Positions 17,594 through 26,524 of a stretch of 55,852 bases of DNA are shown here, in pieces. This DNA comes from an uncultured Clostridia bacterium (GTDB lineage Bacteria > Bacillota > Clostridia > TANB77 > CAG-508): positions 1 through 55,852 of the forward strand of contig CALXVA010000003.1 in assembly GCA_944391835.1 (NCBI GenBank). Direction: 5' to 3'. A program made the translations under genes and the position numbers. Below the pieces are notes generated by a model that saw nothing but the letters and a program-made list of their open reading frames with translations, ran no database searches and was not told the origin of the DNA. Every line of letters starts with the position of its first letter. Within the stretch, counting starts at the first letter, position 1.

Positions 17594-17632
17594 ATTTTAA
17601 ACAGATTTTAAAATTGTTTAAAATTCTTTTTT
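17594..17632 (+). terminator. Terminator of the coat operon
   Basis: Ten-base arms ATTTTAAACA and TGTTTAAAAT around an 11-base loop, followed by TCTTTTTT. It is an AT-only stem and therefore weak, but well placed. Confidence 0.55.
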
Positions 17633-17715
17633 AATATAAAATAACGTTGTTAGAAAATACAAAGTAAAAAGTCTTACGGAAATAGGATTTTTTATTAAAG
17701 AAAGGACTGTTTACC

Positions 17716-18714
17716 ATTAATATTTTAAAAAAAGTTGCAGTAACTACACGAAAATCAATTAAATTATTAGTATTAACATTTTTAGCAGTTGTTGTCTTAA
17801 TAGGACTCGTGGTATTATTTTACAATCCAACGTATGAAGTAAGCTTAAATGGAGAAGTTATAGGATATACTTCTAATAAAAGTGAATTACAAGAAAAAAT
17901 AAATACCTATACAGAAGCAGACGAAGAAAATAATATAGCATTTATTCAAATTGATGCAATGCCAACATATAGATTATGCTTACTAAAGAAAGATTTAGAG
18001 ACAAATGATGACGAAATATATGCAAAAGTTACAGAAAAAGGAACACCATATTATAAGTATTATGCAATAACAGAAGAGAAAGAAGAAAAATTTTATTTAT
18101 CATCATTTGAGGATGCAGAAGAGGTAATAGAAAAACTTGAAGAAAAAGATAGTGCTAACCAAGATGATTTAGGTATTGTAGAAAAATACGGAAAAGAGTT
18201 AAAAGATTTTACTAGTGTAAAGAAATGTGTATCTAAACTATATGAAGAAAAGGTAGTAGTACCAACATATACATATTCATATGCACCAGCATCAAATTAT
18301 AGTTCAGGTTCTTCAGCAGGAAAAGTAAGCTTAGGAATAAGTCTTATAAATCCAGTATCTGGAGTAATAACATCAAGGTATGGAAGCAACGACAGTGTAA
18401 GAGATCATACTCATGCAGGACTTGACATAGCAGCACCATATGGTACAACAATAAAAGCAGCTGCTTCAGGCACAGTTACATTTTCAGGAAATGCAGGAGA
18501 CGGATTTGGAAATTATGTAATTATTTCTCATGGAAATGGAGTAACAACAGTATATGCACATTGCAGTTCGTTATTAGTATCTGCAGGGCAAACAGTAAGC
18601 CAAGGAGAGGCAATAGCTAGAGTTGGATCAACAGGAAATTCGACAGGAAACCATTTACACTTTGAAGTTAGAAAAAATGGGGTTACATATAACCCACAAT
18701 ATTATACATATTAG
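17716..18714 (+). CDS. Membrane-anchored M23 peptidase, probable ATT start
   Basis: The protein is open upstream of the first usual start (GTG at 17809), and the upstream part encodes a normal anchor: INILKKVAVTTRKSIKLLVL and then a hydrophobic helix (about 18-36). No ATG, GTG or TTG exists in this stretch. AAAGGA at 17701-17706 lies 9 bases before ATT at 17716, so I infer an ATT start (332 residues); CTG at 17707 is too close to the ribosome binding site. A middle region (about 40-195) is followed by an M23/LytM domain (218-332) with all zinc and catalytic residues: H and D in HTHAGLD, then YAHCS and HLHFEV. Such enzymes cut peptidoglycan cross-links. Following the coat genes, it may act in sporulation like SpoIIQ, but general wall growth is as likely. 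Confidence 0.85.
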   Translation: MNILKKVAVTTRKSIKLLVLTFLAVVVLIGLVVLFYNPTYEVSLNGEVIGYTSNKSELQEKINTYTEADEENNIAFIQIDAMPTYRLCLLKKDLETNDDEIYAKVTEKGTPYYKYYAITEEKEEKFYLSSFEDAEEVIEKLEEKDSANQDDLGIVEKYGKELKDFTSVKKCVSKLYEEKVVVPTYTYSYAPASNYSSGSSAGKVSLGISLINPVSGVITSRYGSNDSVRDHTHAGLDIAAPYGTTIKAAASGTVTFSGNAGDGFGNYVIISHGNGVTTVYAHCSSLLVSAGQTVSQGEAIARVGSTGNSTGNHLHFEVRKNGVTYNPQYYTY

Positions 18715-18719
18715 AGAAT

Positions 18720-18750
18720 GTGGACAAAAGGGACACTCCTTTTTGTCCAC
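18720..18750 (+). repeat. GTGGAC palindromic repeat, copy 2 (terminator)
   Basis: A palindrome with GTGGACAAAA arms, starting 5 bases after the M23 stop. It is the exact reverse complement of the copy at 18795-18825, so the pair frames 44 bases between two converging genes and can terminate both. Confidence 0.75.
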
Positions 18751-18794
18751 ATAATTTCTTTTTCCCGTATTTATTTCAAACAATTAGAAAAAGT

Positions 18795-18825
18795 GTGGAC
18801 AAAAAGGAGTGTCCCTTTTGTCCAC
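18795..18825 (-). repeat. GTGGACAAAA palindromic repeat, copy 3 (terminator of mecA)
   Basis: Exact reverse complement of the copy at 18720-18750, lying 5 bases beyond the mecA stop on the reverse strand. Arms GTGGACAAAA and complement with a small GGGACACTCC-type centre. Confidence 0.75.
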
Positions 18826-18830
18826 ACTGT

Positions 18831-19472
18831 CTACTTCTTTAAAAAGTAATTAAAACTTTTCTTAAAAGCGTTATTTTTTATAAACAAAGTTCCTGATTCA
18901 TATATTCTATGAACATACAAATCTGGCTCTGGTACATAAACTGCAAATTCAGTAATTGCTGTAAAGAAACCGGTTATGTTTTTGTACTCTGCATTTATGT
19001 CAGATAATACTAAATAATATCCATTATTATATGTATACAAGCATATATTTCCTGCGACTTTTGCTGAATCTATAAGTGGGTTTCGAGTCATATATTCAAT
19101 AAAATTACAGTAATCATCAAACGAGTTAAATCTATATATAAGGCATACTTCATTTACACTATTTACTTTTCTCTTTATTTTAGGTTTCTTTTTTGGAGTA
19201 GCATATAAAGTCTTTTTATTTCCTTCTGGCACAATTTTTGTAATAGTCAAAACAAAGTCATTTTCTGTCATGGCTAAAGCTTCTATTTTAACTTTACAAT
19301 CCCTAGTTTTAAAGCCTATTTTTTCTTCAGCTTCTTCAAGCATATCTAAGAATAAGTCTTGTGACTCTAAAGAATTGGACATAAAATCATGAAAATCTAT
19401 GTCTTTTTCTTCTAAATCACGAATGGATAATGTTATTCTTATTTTGTTTTCATTAAGTTTTTCAAATTTCAT
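18831..19472 (-). CDS. mecA: Adaptor protein MecA
   Basis: 213 residues from the ATG at 19472. An ATG at 19490 overlaps the GGAGGA ribosome binding site and is rejected. The N-terminal domain has the signature KIRITLSIRDLEEKDIDFHDFMSNSLESQDLFLDMLEEAEEKIGF. The C-terminal domain (about 115-213: CLIYRFNSFDDYCNFIEY ... YYLVLSD) is the ClpC-binding part. A Lys-rich linker joins them. MecA delivers substrates to the ClpC-ClpP protease; in Bacillus it controls ComK and aggregated proteins. It is transcribed opposite to its neighbours as a single gene. Confidence 0.92.
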   Translation of the reverse strand: MKFEKLNENKIRITLSIRDLEEKDIDFHDFMSNSLESQDLFLDMLEEAEEKIGFKTRDCKVKIEALAMTENDFVLTITKIVPEGNKKTLYATPKKKPKIKRKVNSVNEVCLIYRFNSFDDYCNFIEYMTRNPLIDSAKVAGNICLYTYNNGYYLVLSDINAEYKNITGFFTAITEFAVYVPEPDLYVHRIYESGTLFIKNNAFKKSFNYFLKK

Positions 19473-19562
19473 TAAATAAAAATCCTCCATAAACTTTAAA
19501 ATACTATTTCTTCATCCTAAGTATTTATAAACCACAAAATACAGAAATAGAACTATTACAAT

Positions 19563-19592
19563 ATTATATTTTGCATCTTGTAAAAATGTAAC
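19563..19592 (-). promoter_or_regulatory. Candidate mecA promoter
   Basis: On the reverse strand: GTTACA, an 18-base spacer and a perfect TATAAT. The -35 box is weak. This lies in the 303-base gap between mecA and the divergent mre cluster; apart from the two promoters, I see nothing else in the gap. Confidence 0.4.
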
Positions 19593-19694
19593 TATAAATA
19601 TAACACAAAAATAAATAAAATAAAAGATATTTTTAATAAATTTATTGTAACATAACAAAAGAAAAAAATAAATAGAAAAACTTTCCTAGAAATC

Positions 19695-19723
19695 TTGAAA
19701 AAAATCCATATACAAGATATAAT
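19695..19723 (+). promoter_or_regulatory. SigA promoter of the DUF4321-radC-mre cluster
   Basis: TTGAAA (19695-19700), a 17-base spacer and TATAAT (19718-19723), 53 bases before the first start codon. No other good promoter is seen ahead of the genes down to minC. Confidence 0.75.
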
Positions 19724-19775
19724 ACATAGGTGTAAAAATATGTGAATATATGCAAAAGAGGAGGATATAATAAAT

Positions 19776-20033
19776 ATGGCAACAAGAGAAAAAAATATAT
19801 GGATACTATTAGTGTTCATTTTATCTGGAATAGTAGTAGGAGGATTACTTGGAAATCTTGCAGGACGTGTTGACTTTTTATGGTGGTTATCTTATGGAGA
19901 AACATTTGGATTATCAGAGCCAATAACATTAGATTTACAAGTTATACAATTAACATTTGGGCTTATGTTTGAAATTAACATATCAAGTATTATAGGTATG
20001 GTGCTTGCAATATTTATTTATAAGAAAATCTAA
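19776..20033 (+). CDS. DUF4321 small membrane protein
   Basis: 85 residues with two transmembrane helices (8-29 and about 58-83) separated by DFLWWLSYGETFGLSEPITLDLQVIQLTFGL. This pattern matches DUF4321, a Firmicutes family often found directly before radC and mreB, as here. The function is unknown; location suggests the elongation machinery (inference). GAGGAGG lies upstream. Confidence 0.78.
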   Translation: MATREKNIWILLVFILSGIVVGGLLGNLAGRVDFLWWLSYGETFGLSEPITLDLQVIQLTFGLMFEINISSIIGMVLAIFIYKKI

Positions 20034-20077
20034 TTATATAATATATATAGGGGGCAATTAAGAAAGGACTGAAAAAT

Positions 20078-20779
20078 ATGAAGGTTAAAGAGCTTCCTAT
20101 ATCAGAAAGACCATATGAAAAATTAGAAATGTATGGTGAAAAAGCATTATCAAATGCAGAACTTATTGCGATTATAATAAAAACTGGAACAAAAGATGAG
20201 AGTAGTGTAAGTCTAGCTCAAAGGATATTATCACTAGAAAAAAACGGAGAAAACAACTTAAGCTTTTTACAAAATGTTTCAATAAAAGAATTTATGAGTA
20301 TAAAAGGGGTTGGAAAAGTAAAAGCAATACAGCTAAAGGCACTTTGCGAATTAACAAAAAGGATGTCCAAACCCTTTGATACTAGTCAAATACAAATTAC
20401 TTCACCAAAAGATGTAGCCAAAATACTAACTAATGAAATGAGATATGAAAAACGAGAGGTTGTAAAAGCTATAATCCTTAATTCTAAAAATATAATAATT
20501 AAAATTGTAGACATTTGCTATGGCGGAACAAATTCTGCAATACTTTCGCCAAAAGATGTTTTACAAGAAGTTATCAAAATAGGAGCACCAAAGATTATTT
20601 TAGTACATAATCATCCAAGTGGAGATCCAACACCAAGCAAAAAAGATATTGATTTTACAGATAGACTATTAAAAGCATCTAAAATTATAGGAATAGAGCT
20701 TTTAGATCATATTGTAATTGCGGAGTATGGATACAGTAGCATTTTTCAAATAATGCTAGAAAATGGAGAAAAACTTTAA
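20078..20779 (+). CDS. radC: RadC family JAMM protein
   Basis: 233 residues. The N-terminal part (LPISERPYEKLEMYGEKALSNAELIAIIIKTGT) carries a helix-hairpin-helix (SIKGVGKVKAIQLKALCEL). The C-terminal JAB/MPN domain has E105-type RYEKREV and the zinc set H177-x-H179 with S and D in HNHPSGDPTPSKKD. The family is called DNA repair protein, although a direct repair role is disputed. Commonly next to mreB in Firmicutes. AAGGACTG precedes the start, and 26 bases separate it from mreB. Confidence 0.94.
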   Translation: MKVKELPISERPYEKLEMYGEKALSNAELIAIIIKTGTKDESSVSLAQRILSLEKNGENNLSFLQNVSIKEFMSIKGVGKVKAIQLKALCELTKRMSKPFDTSQIQITSPKDVAKILTNEMRYEKREVVKAIILNSKNIIIKIVDICYGGTNSAILSPKDVLQEVIKIGAPKIILVHNHPSGDPTPSKKDIDFTDRLLKASKIIGIELLDHIVIAEYGYSSIFQIMLENGEKL

Positions 20780-20805
20780 TTATAAATTTAGAGAGGGGTA
20801 TTTTA

Positions 20806-21834
20806 ATGAATTTATTTGCAAGATCAAAAGATATAGGTATTGATTTAGGAACGGCTAATACTTTGGTTACTTTAAAGGGAAAAGGAATAGTTTTAAACGA
20901 ACCATCAGTTATTGCTATTGATAAAAAGGCACATAAAATACTAGCAACAGGACACGAAGCAAAAGAAATGCTTGGCAGAACACCGGAAGGAATAAAGGCT
21001 ATTCGACCAATGAAAGATGGGGTTATAGCAGATTTTACGGCAACTCAACTGATGCTAAAAAATATAATATATAAAATTTGCAAGCGATATAATGTAAATA
21101 AACCAAGAGTTGTGGTAGGAGTGCCATCTGGAATTACTGAAGTAGAAGAAAGAGCAGTTGAAGAAGCTATTTTACAAGCAGGCGCAAAAGAAGTGTATCT
21201 AATAGAGGAACCAATGGCGGCAGCAATTGGTATAGGATTAGAAGTTGCAGAGCCAACAGGAAATATTGTGGTAGACATAGGTGGAGGTACTACTGAAGTT
21301 GCAGTAATTTCATTAGGAGGAATTGTTGTAAGCAATTCTATAAGAATTGCTGGAGATGAATTAGATGAAGATATAGTAAACTTTGTAAGAAAAGAAATGA
21401 ATTTGGCAATAGGAGATACAACTGCAGAACAAATAAAAAAGGAAATTGGATGTGCAAAACCGCTACTTACAGAACTTACGATGGAGATAAGTGGAAGAGA
21501 CCTAGGAACAGGATTACCACAAACAGTACAAATTACCTCAAGTCAGGTAGAAGAAGCTATGAGAGAGTCTATTGAAAAAATAATAGAAGTAATAAAACAA
21601 ACATTAGAAAGAACTCCACCAGAACTTTCATCAGATATTATGGAAAAAGGCATTGTACTTGCTGGTGGTGGTGCCTTAATAAAAAATTTAGATAAGCTAG
21701 TAGCAGAAAGAACAGAAATGCCAGTATATATTGCAGAAACTCCCCTAGACTGTGTAGTTAAGGGAACAGGTAAAACCTTAGAAGATTTAGAAAAACTAAA
21801 AACAATATTGATAAATGCTAGAAGAAGAAAGTAA
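20806..21834 (+). CDS. mreB: Rod-shape actin MreB
   Basis: 342 residues, usual length. Actin-fold phosphate loops: GIDLGTANT (11-19) and VDIGGGTTEVAVISLGG (about 158), and the adenosine motif LAGGGALIKNL (about 285). EEPMAAAIG and MKDGVIADF are typical. MreB filaments sit under the membrane and guide lateral wall synthesis by RodA and PBP2. GAGAGGGGT precedes the start. First of the mreBCD-mrdA group. Confidence 0.97.
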   Translation: MNLFARSKDIGIDLGTANTLVTLKGKGIVLNEPSVIAIDKKAHKILATGHEAKEMLGRTPEGIKAIRPMKDGVIADFTATQLMLKNIIYKICKRYNVNKPRVVVGVPSGITEVEERAVEEAILQAGAKEVYLIEEPMAAAIGIGLEVAEPTGNIVVDIGGGTTEVAVISLGGIVVSNSIRIAGDELDEDIVNFVRKEMNLAIGDTTAEQIKKEIGCAKPLLTELTMEISGRDLGTGLPQTVQITSSQVEEAMRESIEKIIEVIKQTLERTPPELSSDIMEKGIVLAGGGALIKNLDKLVAERTEMPVYIAETPLDCVVKGTGKTLEDLEKLKTILINARRRK

Positions 21835-21854
21835 AAAAGGAATGATAAGCTAAG

Positions 21855-22682
21855 ATGTATAAAAACAAGAAAAAGGGAATTGTGGGAATTATTATAACTA
21901 TAATAATTATTATTTTACTAGTAGTATTTACTAATAGTGAGGTTAATCAAGTTTCATATATACAAGATATATGCAATATATTTGTTATGCCAATTCAAAA
22001 TGGATTTACCTATTTAAAAAATAAAATATCTGGAAACGATAGCTTTTTTGCAGACATGGACACATTAAAAGCCGAAAACGAAGAACTTAAACAAAAAAAT
22101 AGCGAATTAGAGCAATCTTTAAGAGAGCTAGAAATAATAAAAGCCGAAAACGAAACTTTAAAAGAATATGTAAATTTAAAAGACAAATATGCAGATTATA
22201 ATACAATTCCAGCAGATGTAATAAATAGAGATATTAGTAATTATAGTAGCACTATAATTATAAATGTAGGTTCGGATGATGGAATTAAAGAAGAAATGAC
22301 AGTTATTGCAGATAGTGGATTAGTTGGACATGTAATATCTGTAACCAATAATACTGCAAAAGTTCAGACAATAGTAGATACTGCAAGTGCTGTTACAAGT
22401 ACTATAAGCACAACAGATGACACAATAGTAGTACAAGGTACATTGGATGACAAATCGACTCTTAGAGCTACATTCATACCAACAGATGCAGTAGTATTGC
22501 AAGGGGATAGTGTAGAAACCTCTGGCATTGGCGGTATATATCCAAAGGGAATACATATAGGAACAATAACAGAAGTAGTAAACACAAGTAACATTACAGA
22601 TAGATATGCAATAGTACAAACAGCAGTAGATTTTAACAAGTTAAATACAGTTTTAGTAATAACAAATAGCGTGGAAGGATAA
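21855..22682 (+). CDS. mreC: Rod-shape protein MreC
   Basis: 275 residues. One transmembrane helix (9-27), a coiled coil rich in Glu/Leu (about 62-105: LKAENEELKQKNSELEQSL), then two beta-barrel domains (ADVINRDISNYSSTIIINVGSDDGI...). MreC links cytoplasmic MreB to PBP2 on the outer face of the membrane. The start follows mreB by 20 bases with AAGGAATG as weak ribosome binding site. Confidence 0.93.
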   Translation: MYKNKKKGIVGIIITIIIIILLVVFTNSEVNQVSYIQDICNIFVMPIQNGFTYLKNKISGNDSFFADMDTLKAENEELKQKNSELEQSLRELEIIKAENETLKEYVNLKDKYADYNTIPADVINRDISNYSSTIIINVGSDDGIKEEMTVIADSGLVGHVISVTNNTAKVQTIVDTASAVTSTISTTDDTIVVQGTLDDKSTLRATFIPTDAVVLQGDSVETSGIGGIYPKGIHIGTITEVVNTSNITDRYAIVQTAVDFNKLNTVLVITNSVEG

Positions 22683-22749
22683 TTATAAACTTAAGTGAAA
22701 ATTATTTCTAAAGTAAAAAAGTAAAACGAAGAAAGGAAGATAAAGCAAT

Positions 22750-23283
22750 TTGAAAAAAGTATTATCAATAGTATTAATAATATTAAGCTTTTTAATAATA
22801 TATTTTATCCAGTCAAACCTTTTCTCGTGGTTTACTATAGCAAATGTAAAACCGAATTTATTTGTTATATATATATTGTGTATAGGATTATTTGCAGGCA
22901 AAAAACTAGGACTAATTTTTGGAATAATATTTGGTTTCTTCCTAGATGTAGTAATTGGACGCCAAATAGGAATTTCGGGAATTATGCTAGGTATAATTGG
23001 ATTATTTGGTGAATATTTAGACAAAAATTTCTCAAAAGAAAGCAGAATAACAATAATGCTTATGATTGCAGCATCAACAGGAATATACGAAATAGGTTGT
23101 TACATATTTAATATATTTGCATTAAATATAAATTTAGAAATATTGCCATTTATAAAAATACTATTTATAGAAATAATATATAATTTACTAATTACTATAG
23201 TAATATATCCTTTGATACAAAGATTAGGACATGCATTAGAAGAAATTTTCAAAACCAAAAACATACTTACGAGGTACTTTTGA
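22750..23283 (+). CDS. mreD: Rod-shape protein MreD, TTG start
   Basis: 177 residues with five to six hydrophobic helices and the family pattern FLDVVIGRQIGISGIMLGIIGLFGEYLDKN. TTG start preceded by AAGAAAGGA; no ATG is available near. MreD works with MreC and the RodA-PBP2 synthase. Lies 67 bases after mreC and 39 before the PBP2 gene. Confidence 0.88.
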   Translation: MKKVLSIVLIILSFLIIYFIQSNLFSWFTIANVKPNLFVIYILCIGLFAGKKLGLIFGIIFGFFLDVVIGRQIGISGIMLGIIGLFGEYLDKNFSKESRITIMLMIAASTGIYEIGCYIFNIFALNINLEILPFIKILFIEIIYNLLITIVIYPLIQRLGHALEEIFKTKNILTRYF

Positions 23284-23322
23284 TAATATAAATTAAAAAA
23301 ATACATAAATGGAGGTGAGTTA

Positions 23323-25404
23323 TTGAACAAAGAGAAAAATAGAAACGATAGAATAAGGTATAACATACTTACAACAATAGTATACATAGCAGGCATAATT
23401 TTGATAATACAGTTATTTAATTTACAAATTATACATGGAGCAGAATATAGAGAAACATCAAACTCAAGACTTACAAGGGAAACTGTAGTTAAAGCAGCAA
23501 GAGGCTCTATAAAAGACAGAACTGGTGTAGAATTAGTAAGAACAGATACTGGCTATAGTGCAGAGATATATAGCACAAAAGTCAGTGATGAAGAATTAAA
23601 TTTGGCTATAGAAAAATTTATAGAAATATTAGAGTCTAATGAGGATAAATATATAGATAACTTACCAATAAGAGTTGATCCATTTGAATTTACTGAAAAA
23701 GACGAAAAAGACCAAAGGGAATGGAAAAAAGAAAATGATTTAGATGAAAATTATTCTGCAGAGCAAGTATTTTATGCATTGAAAGAAAAGTATGAAATTT
23801 CGAATGATGATGTAAATACGGCAAGAAAAATAATGGCAGTAAGATACGAAATTTCTAGTGTAGGATATAGTAGCACAAGGTCTGTTACAATTGCAAGAGA
23901 TATAAGTAACACTTCGGCAGTCCAAATAAGGGAACAAAATGCAAAACTTGCAGGTATAAATGTTGTTACAGAACCTACTGTATCATACACTTCCGGTAGT
24001 TTAGCATCGCACATTTTAGGATATGTTGGAGCAATAAGTGAGGAAGAATACAGTACAAGAAAAGATACATACAGAAATGACGACATAATTGGAAAAGATG
24101 GTGTACAAAAAGTATTTGAAGAATACTTAAAAGGAACAGATGGAGTAAAACAAGTGGACATGACTGTAGATGGTGCAATAACTAGTGAATATATATCAGA
24201 AGAAGCAATAGCAGGATCGGATGTAGTACTTACAATAGATGCAAATCTACAAAAGGTAGCAGAAGATGCACTAGAGCGAAACATAAAAGATATTGCAGAT
24301 GGAAAATATGGAGAAGGAAATGATACTGATGCTGGTGCAGTAGTAGTAATGAATGTAAATACTGGAGAAGTTTTGGCAATGGCAAGTTATCCAGACTATA
24401 ACCCAGAAAGATATTCAGAAGAATATGATCCAAACGATGAAACAGGAAAATACTATAACAGAGCAATAAGAAGCATTTATGCTCCAGGTTCTACGTTTAA
24501 AATGGTTGTAGCATCAGCTGCCTTAGACACAGGAGAAATAACAACGAGAACTAGAATAAATGATAATGGCGTATACCCTTATGGAGATGGACAAGCATGC
24601 TGGTATTATAGAAGCTATGGAGTAGGACATGGCTATTTAAATTTAACTCAAGCTATAAAATACTCATGTAACTATTTCTTCTATGATTTAGGTTACAGAA
24701 TGGGAATAGATACAATAGCAGAATATGCAGGACGTTATGGACTCGGAAAGAAAACTGGAGTAGAGTTAATGGGAGAAAGTAGTGGAATAGTAGCGAGCAG
24801 AGAGTATGCAAATAGTATAGGTTATACTACATGGTACCCAGCAGACACATTATCTGCAGCAATAGGTCAAAGTTTTAACTCATATACTCCTATTCAAATG
24901 GCAAGATATATAAGTATGATAGCAAACGGTGGCAAAAACGTAGATGTAAGTATTATAAAATCTATAATAAATCCAGATGGATCAGAAGTATCAAAAGAGG
25001 AAATAGAAAATTTTGTAAAAGAATCTATAGGGACAGAAAATGAACTTAAAGAAGACTTAAATATATCTGAAGAAAACTTAGATGCAATAAGAGATGGAAT
25101 GAAAGGTGTTACAAGTGAGTCTGGAGGAACTGCATACTCAACTTTTGCAGACTTTGATATTGACATAGCAGGAAAAACTGGATCTGCACAAACAGGAGTT
25201 GACGGAGAGGCTCATGGATGGTTTGTAGGATTTGCACCTTATGATGAACCTGAAATAGCAGTAGTAGTAATGGTAGAAAAAGCAGGTTCGGGAGGATATA
25301 CTGCAGTAGTAGCAAAAGAAATTATGGAAGAATACTTTGGTATGAACTCAGAAAGAGTAACAGAAGATAAAAGTGCAGAATCAAGTATAGAAAGTGTAAG
25401 ATAA
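23323..25404 (+). CDS. mrdA: Penicillin-binding protein 2, class B transpeptidase, TTG start
   Basis: 693 residues. One N-terminal helix (12-34), a PBP dimer/pedestal region (about 50-290), then the transpeptidase domain with S390-T-F-K393 (active serine in YAPGSTFKMV), S448-C-N450 and K618-T-G-S621. TTG start with a perfect GGAGGTGAG upstream. As the last wall enzyme of the mre group it is the elongasome transpeptidase that cross-links new side-wall peptidoglycan. Only the monofunctional class B layout is present; the partner RodA is not in the window. Confidence 0.95.
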   Translation: MNKEKNRNDRIRYNILTTIVYIAGIILIIQLFNLQIIHGAEYRETSNSRLTRETVVKAARGSIKDRTGVELVRTDTGYSAEIYSTKVSDEELNLAIEKFIEILESNEDKYIDNLPIRVDPFEFTEKDEKDQREWKKENDLDENYSAEQVFYALKEKYEISNDDVNTARKIMAVRYEISSVGYSSTRSVTIARDISNTSAVQIREQNAKLAGINVVTEPTVSYTSGSLASHILGYVGAISEEEYSTRKDTYRNDDIIGKDGVQKVFEEYLKGTDGVKQVDMTVDGAITSEYISEEAIAGSDVVLTIDANLQKVAEDALERNIKDIADGKYGEGNDTDAGAVVVMNVNTGEVLAMASYPDYNPERYSEEYDPNDETGKYYNRAIRSIYAPGSTFKMVVASAALDTGEITTRTRINDNGVYPYGDGQACWYYRSYGVGHGYLNLTQAIKYSCNYFFYDLGYRMGIDTIAEYAGRYGLGKKTGVELMGESSGIVASREYANSIGYTTWYPADTLSAAIGQSFNSYTPIQMARYISMIANGGKNVDVSIIKSIINPDGSEVSKEEIENFVKESIGTENELKEDLNISEENLDAIRDGMKGVTSESGGTAYSTFADFDIDIAGKTGSAQTGVDGEAHGWFVGFAPYDEPEIAVVVMVEKAGSGGYTAVVAKEIMEEYFGMNSERVTEDKSAESSIESVR

Positions 25405-25422
25405 AAAGAAAGTGTGAAATTT

Positions 25423-26040
25423 ATGAGTAATAGTATTAATATTAGTATTAAAAAGAATCAAGTGATTATTAGAATAGAAGAGAATGCAGAGCAAAAAGAA
25501 GTTATATCTGACTTAAAAAAGAAAATGATTGAACTAAAAAATTTATACAAGGAAGATAAAACACCAATATTGATTACAGGTAAGGTATTAAAAAATAAGG
25601 AAATGGACGAAATACAAGCCGTAATAAGAAGATTTATAGATGTTCAAATGGATTTTGATAGCCCAAAAGTTTTGGGATTACATGGCATAAAAAAGACATT
25701 CTATAAGGAAGTAGCTACATCAGAAACCAGATTTCATAAGGGTTCGTTAAGGTCAGGACAAAAAATTGAATCTGAAGGAAGCATAGTAATAATTGGTGAT
25801 GTAAATGCAGGAGCAGAAGTAATAGCAGGAGAAAACATTGTAGTACTTGGAAATTTAAGGGGACTAGCTCATGCTGGAGCAAAGGGAAACAAAGATGCAA
25901 TTATAGAGGCATCTGAAATAGATTCAGTACAAATTAGGATAGCAGACAAAATAAAAGAAATAGAGAAGAGTAAAGGTGAAATTAAACAAATAAAAACATC
26001 TGCATATATAAATGATAAAGATGAGCTTATATTAGAGTAA
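25423..26040 (+). CDS. minC: Septum-site determining protein MinC
   Basis: 205 residues from the ATG at 25423; a GTG three codons earlier (25414) is an alternative. The N-terminal half holds the FtsZ-inhibiting domain (ILITGKVLKNKEMDEIQAVI). The C-terminal half is the triangular beta-helix (RSGQKIESEGSIVIIGDVNAGAEVIAGENIVVLGNLRGLAHAGAKGN), which is diagnostic. MinC blocks Z-ring assembly away from midcell and needs MinD for membrane targeting. In related genomes minD usually follows directly; here a terminator and reverse genes follow, so minD must be elsewhere or absent. Confidence 0.93.
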   Translation: MSNSINISIKKNQVIIRIEENAEQKEVISDLKKKMIELKNLYKEDKTPILITGKVLKNKEMDEIQAVIRRFIDVQMDFDSPKVLGLHGIKKTFYKEVATSETRFHKGSLRSGQKIESEGSIVIIGDVNAGAEVIAGENIVVLGNLRGLAHAGAKGNKDAIIEASEIDSVQIRIADKIKEIEKSKGEIKQIKTSAYINDKDELILE

Positions 26041-26126
26041 CTATTTATAAACATAAATAGCTATGATACTAAAAAGGTAAAAATTAGAAACAATATGTAT
26101 TTCAGAGCAAATAAACAAATTCTAAT

Positions 26127-26157
26127 AAAACATCCCATTTTTTTAATGGGATGTTTT
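26127..26157 (+). terminator. Bidirectional terminator between minC and the reverse operon
   Basis: Perfect 12-bp stem AAAACATCCCAT with complement and a T-rich loop. The 3' arm overlaps the stop codon of the converging gene, so it can end both transcripts. Confidence 0.75.
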
Positions 26158-26524
26158 AAGATAACAGTAGCATAATTAAAGAAATAAACAAATACTCATC
26201 CTGTACACCTTCCTTATATAAAAAGAAAATAAGGCATAACAACAAAATATCGTCAGAGTAAAGCTTAATACCTAAAATTTCTAAATAATTTTCTTCATCA
26301 ACATTGCTTTTCTTGCTCTCATCTTTATATTTACTAAAATTAGTTGATTCAAGGTCTCGAGTTATACCTTTAGAATTAACATTTTTATTCTTATTACTAT
26401 TTGCAGTAGATTTTCGATAGTTACGACCATAATCCTTAGAACCACTAGACATGTTCGCACTTTGTGGATAACTCCTATACGACTTTGTGGGAAAATGTGG
26501 ATAAAATGGAAAATTATACATCAT
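26156..26524 (-). CDS. Small Asn/Ser-rich protein with hydrophobic C-terminus, unknown
   Basis: About 122 residues from the ATG at 26524 (MMYNFPF), which overlaps the stop of the preceding gene (AATGATGTATAA), so the two are translationally coupled. A longer frame from 26539 is possible. The first two thirds are polar and low complexity (SYPQSANMSSGSKDYGRNYRK...). The last 45 residues are conserved-looking and hydrophobic: YLEILGIKLYSDDILLLCLIFFLYKEGVQDEYLFISLIMLLLS, perhaps two short helices in or on the membrane. I do not recognise a named family. Third gene of a three-gene reverse operon. Confidence 0.65.
   Translation of the reverse strand: MMYNFPFYPHFPTKSYRSYPQSANMSSGSKDYGRNYRKSTANSNKNKNVNSKGITRDLESTNFSKYKDESKKSNVDEENYLEILGIKLYSDDILLLCLIFFLYKEGVQDEYLFISLIMLLLS

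Noticed and set aside
17674..17681. TTACGGAA (complement of TTCCGTAA) upstream of the M23 gene as a third member of the shared regulatory motif
   Set aside because: The accompanying TGTAAT repeats are absent and an 8-mer of this composition is expected a couple of times in the window by chance.
22827..23012. Forward 61-residue frame inside mreD
   Set aside because: Alternative frame within a convincing MreD; composition unlike a protein.
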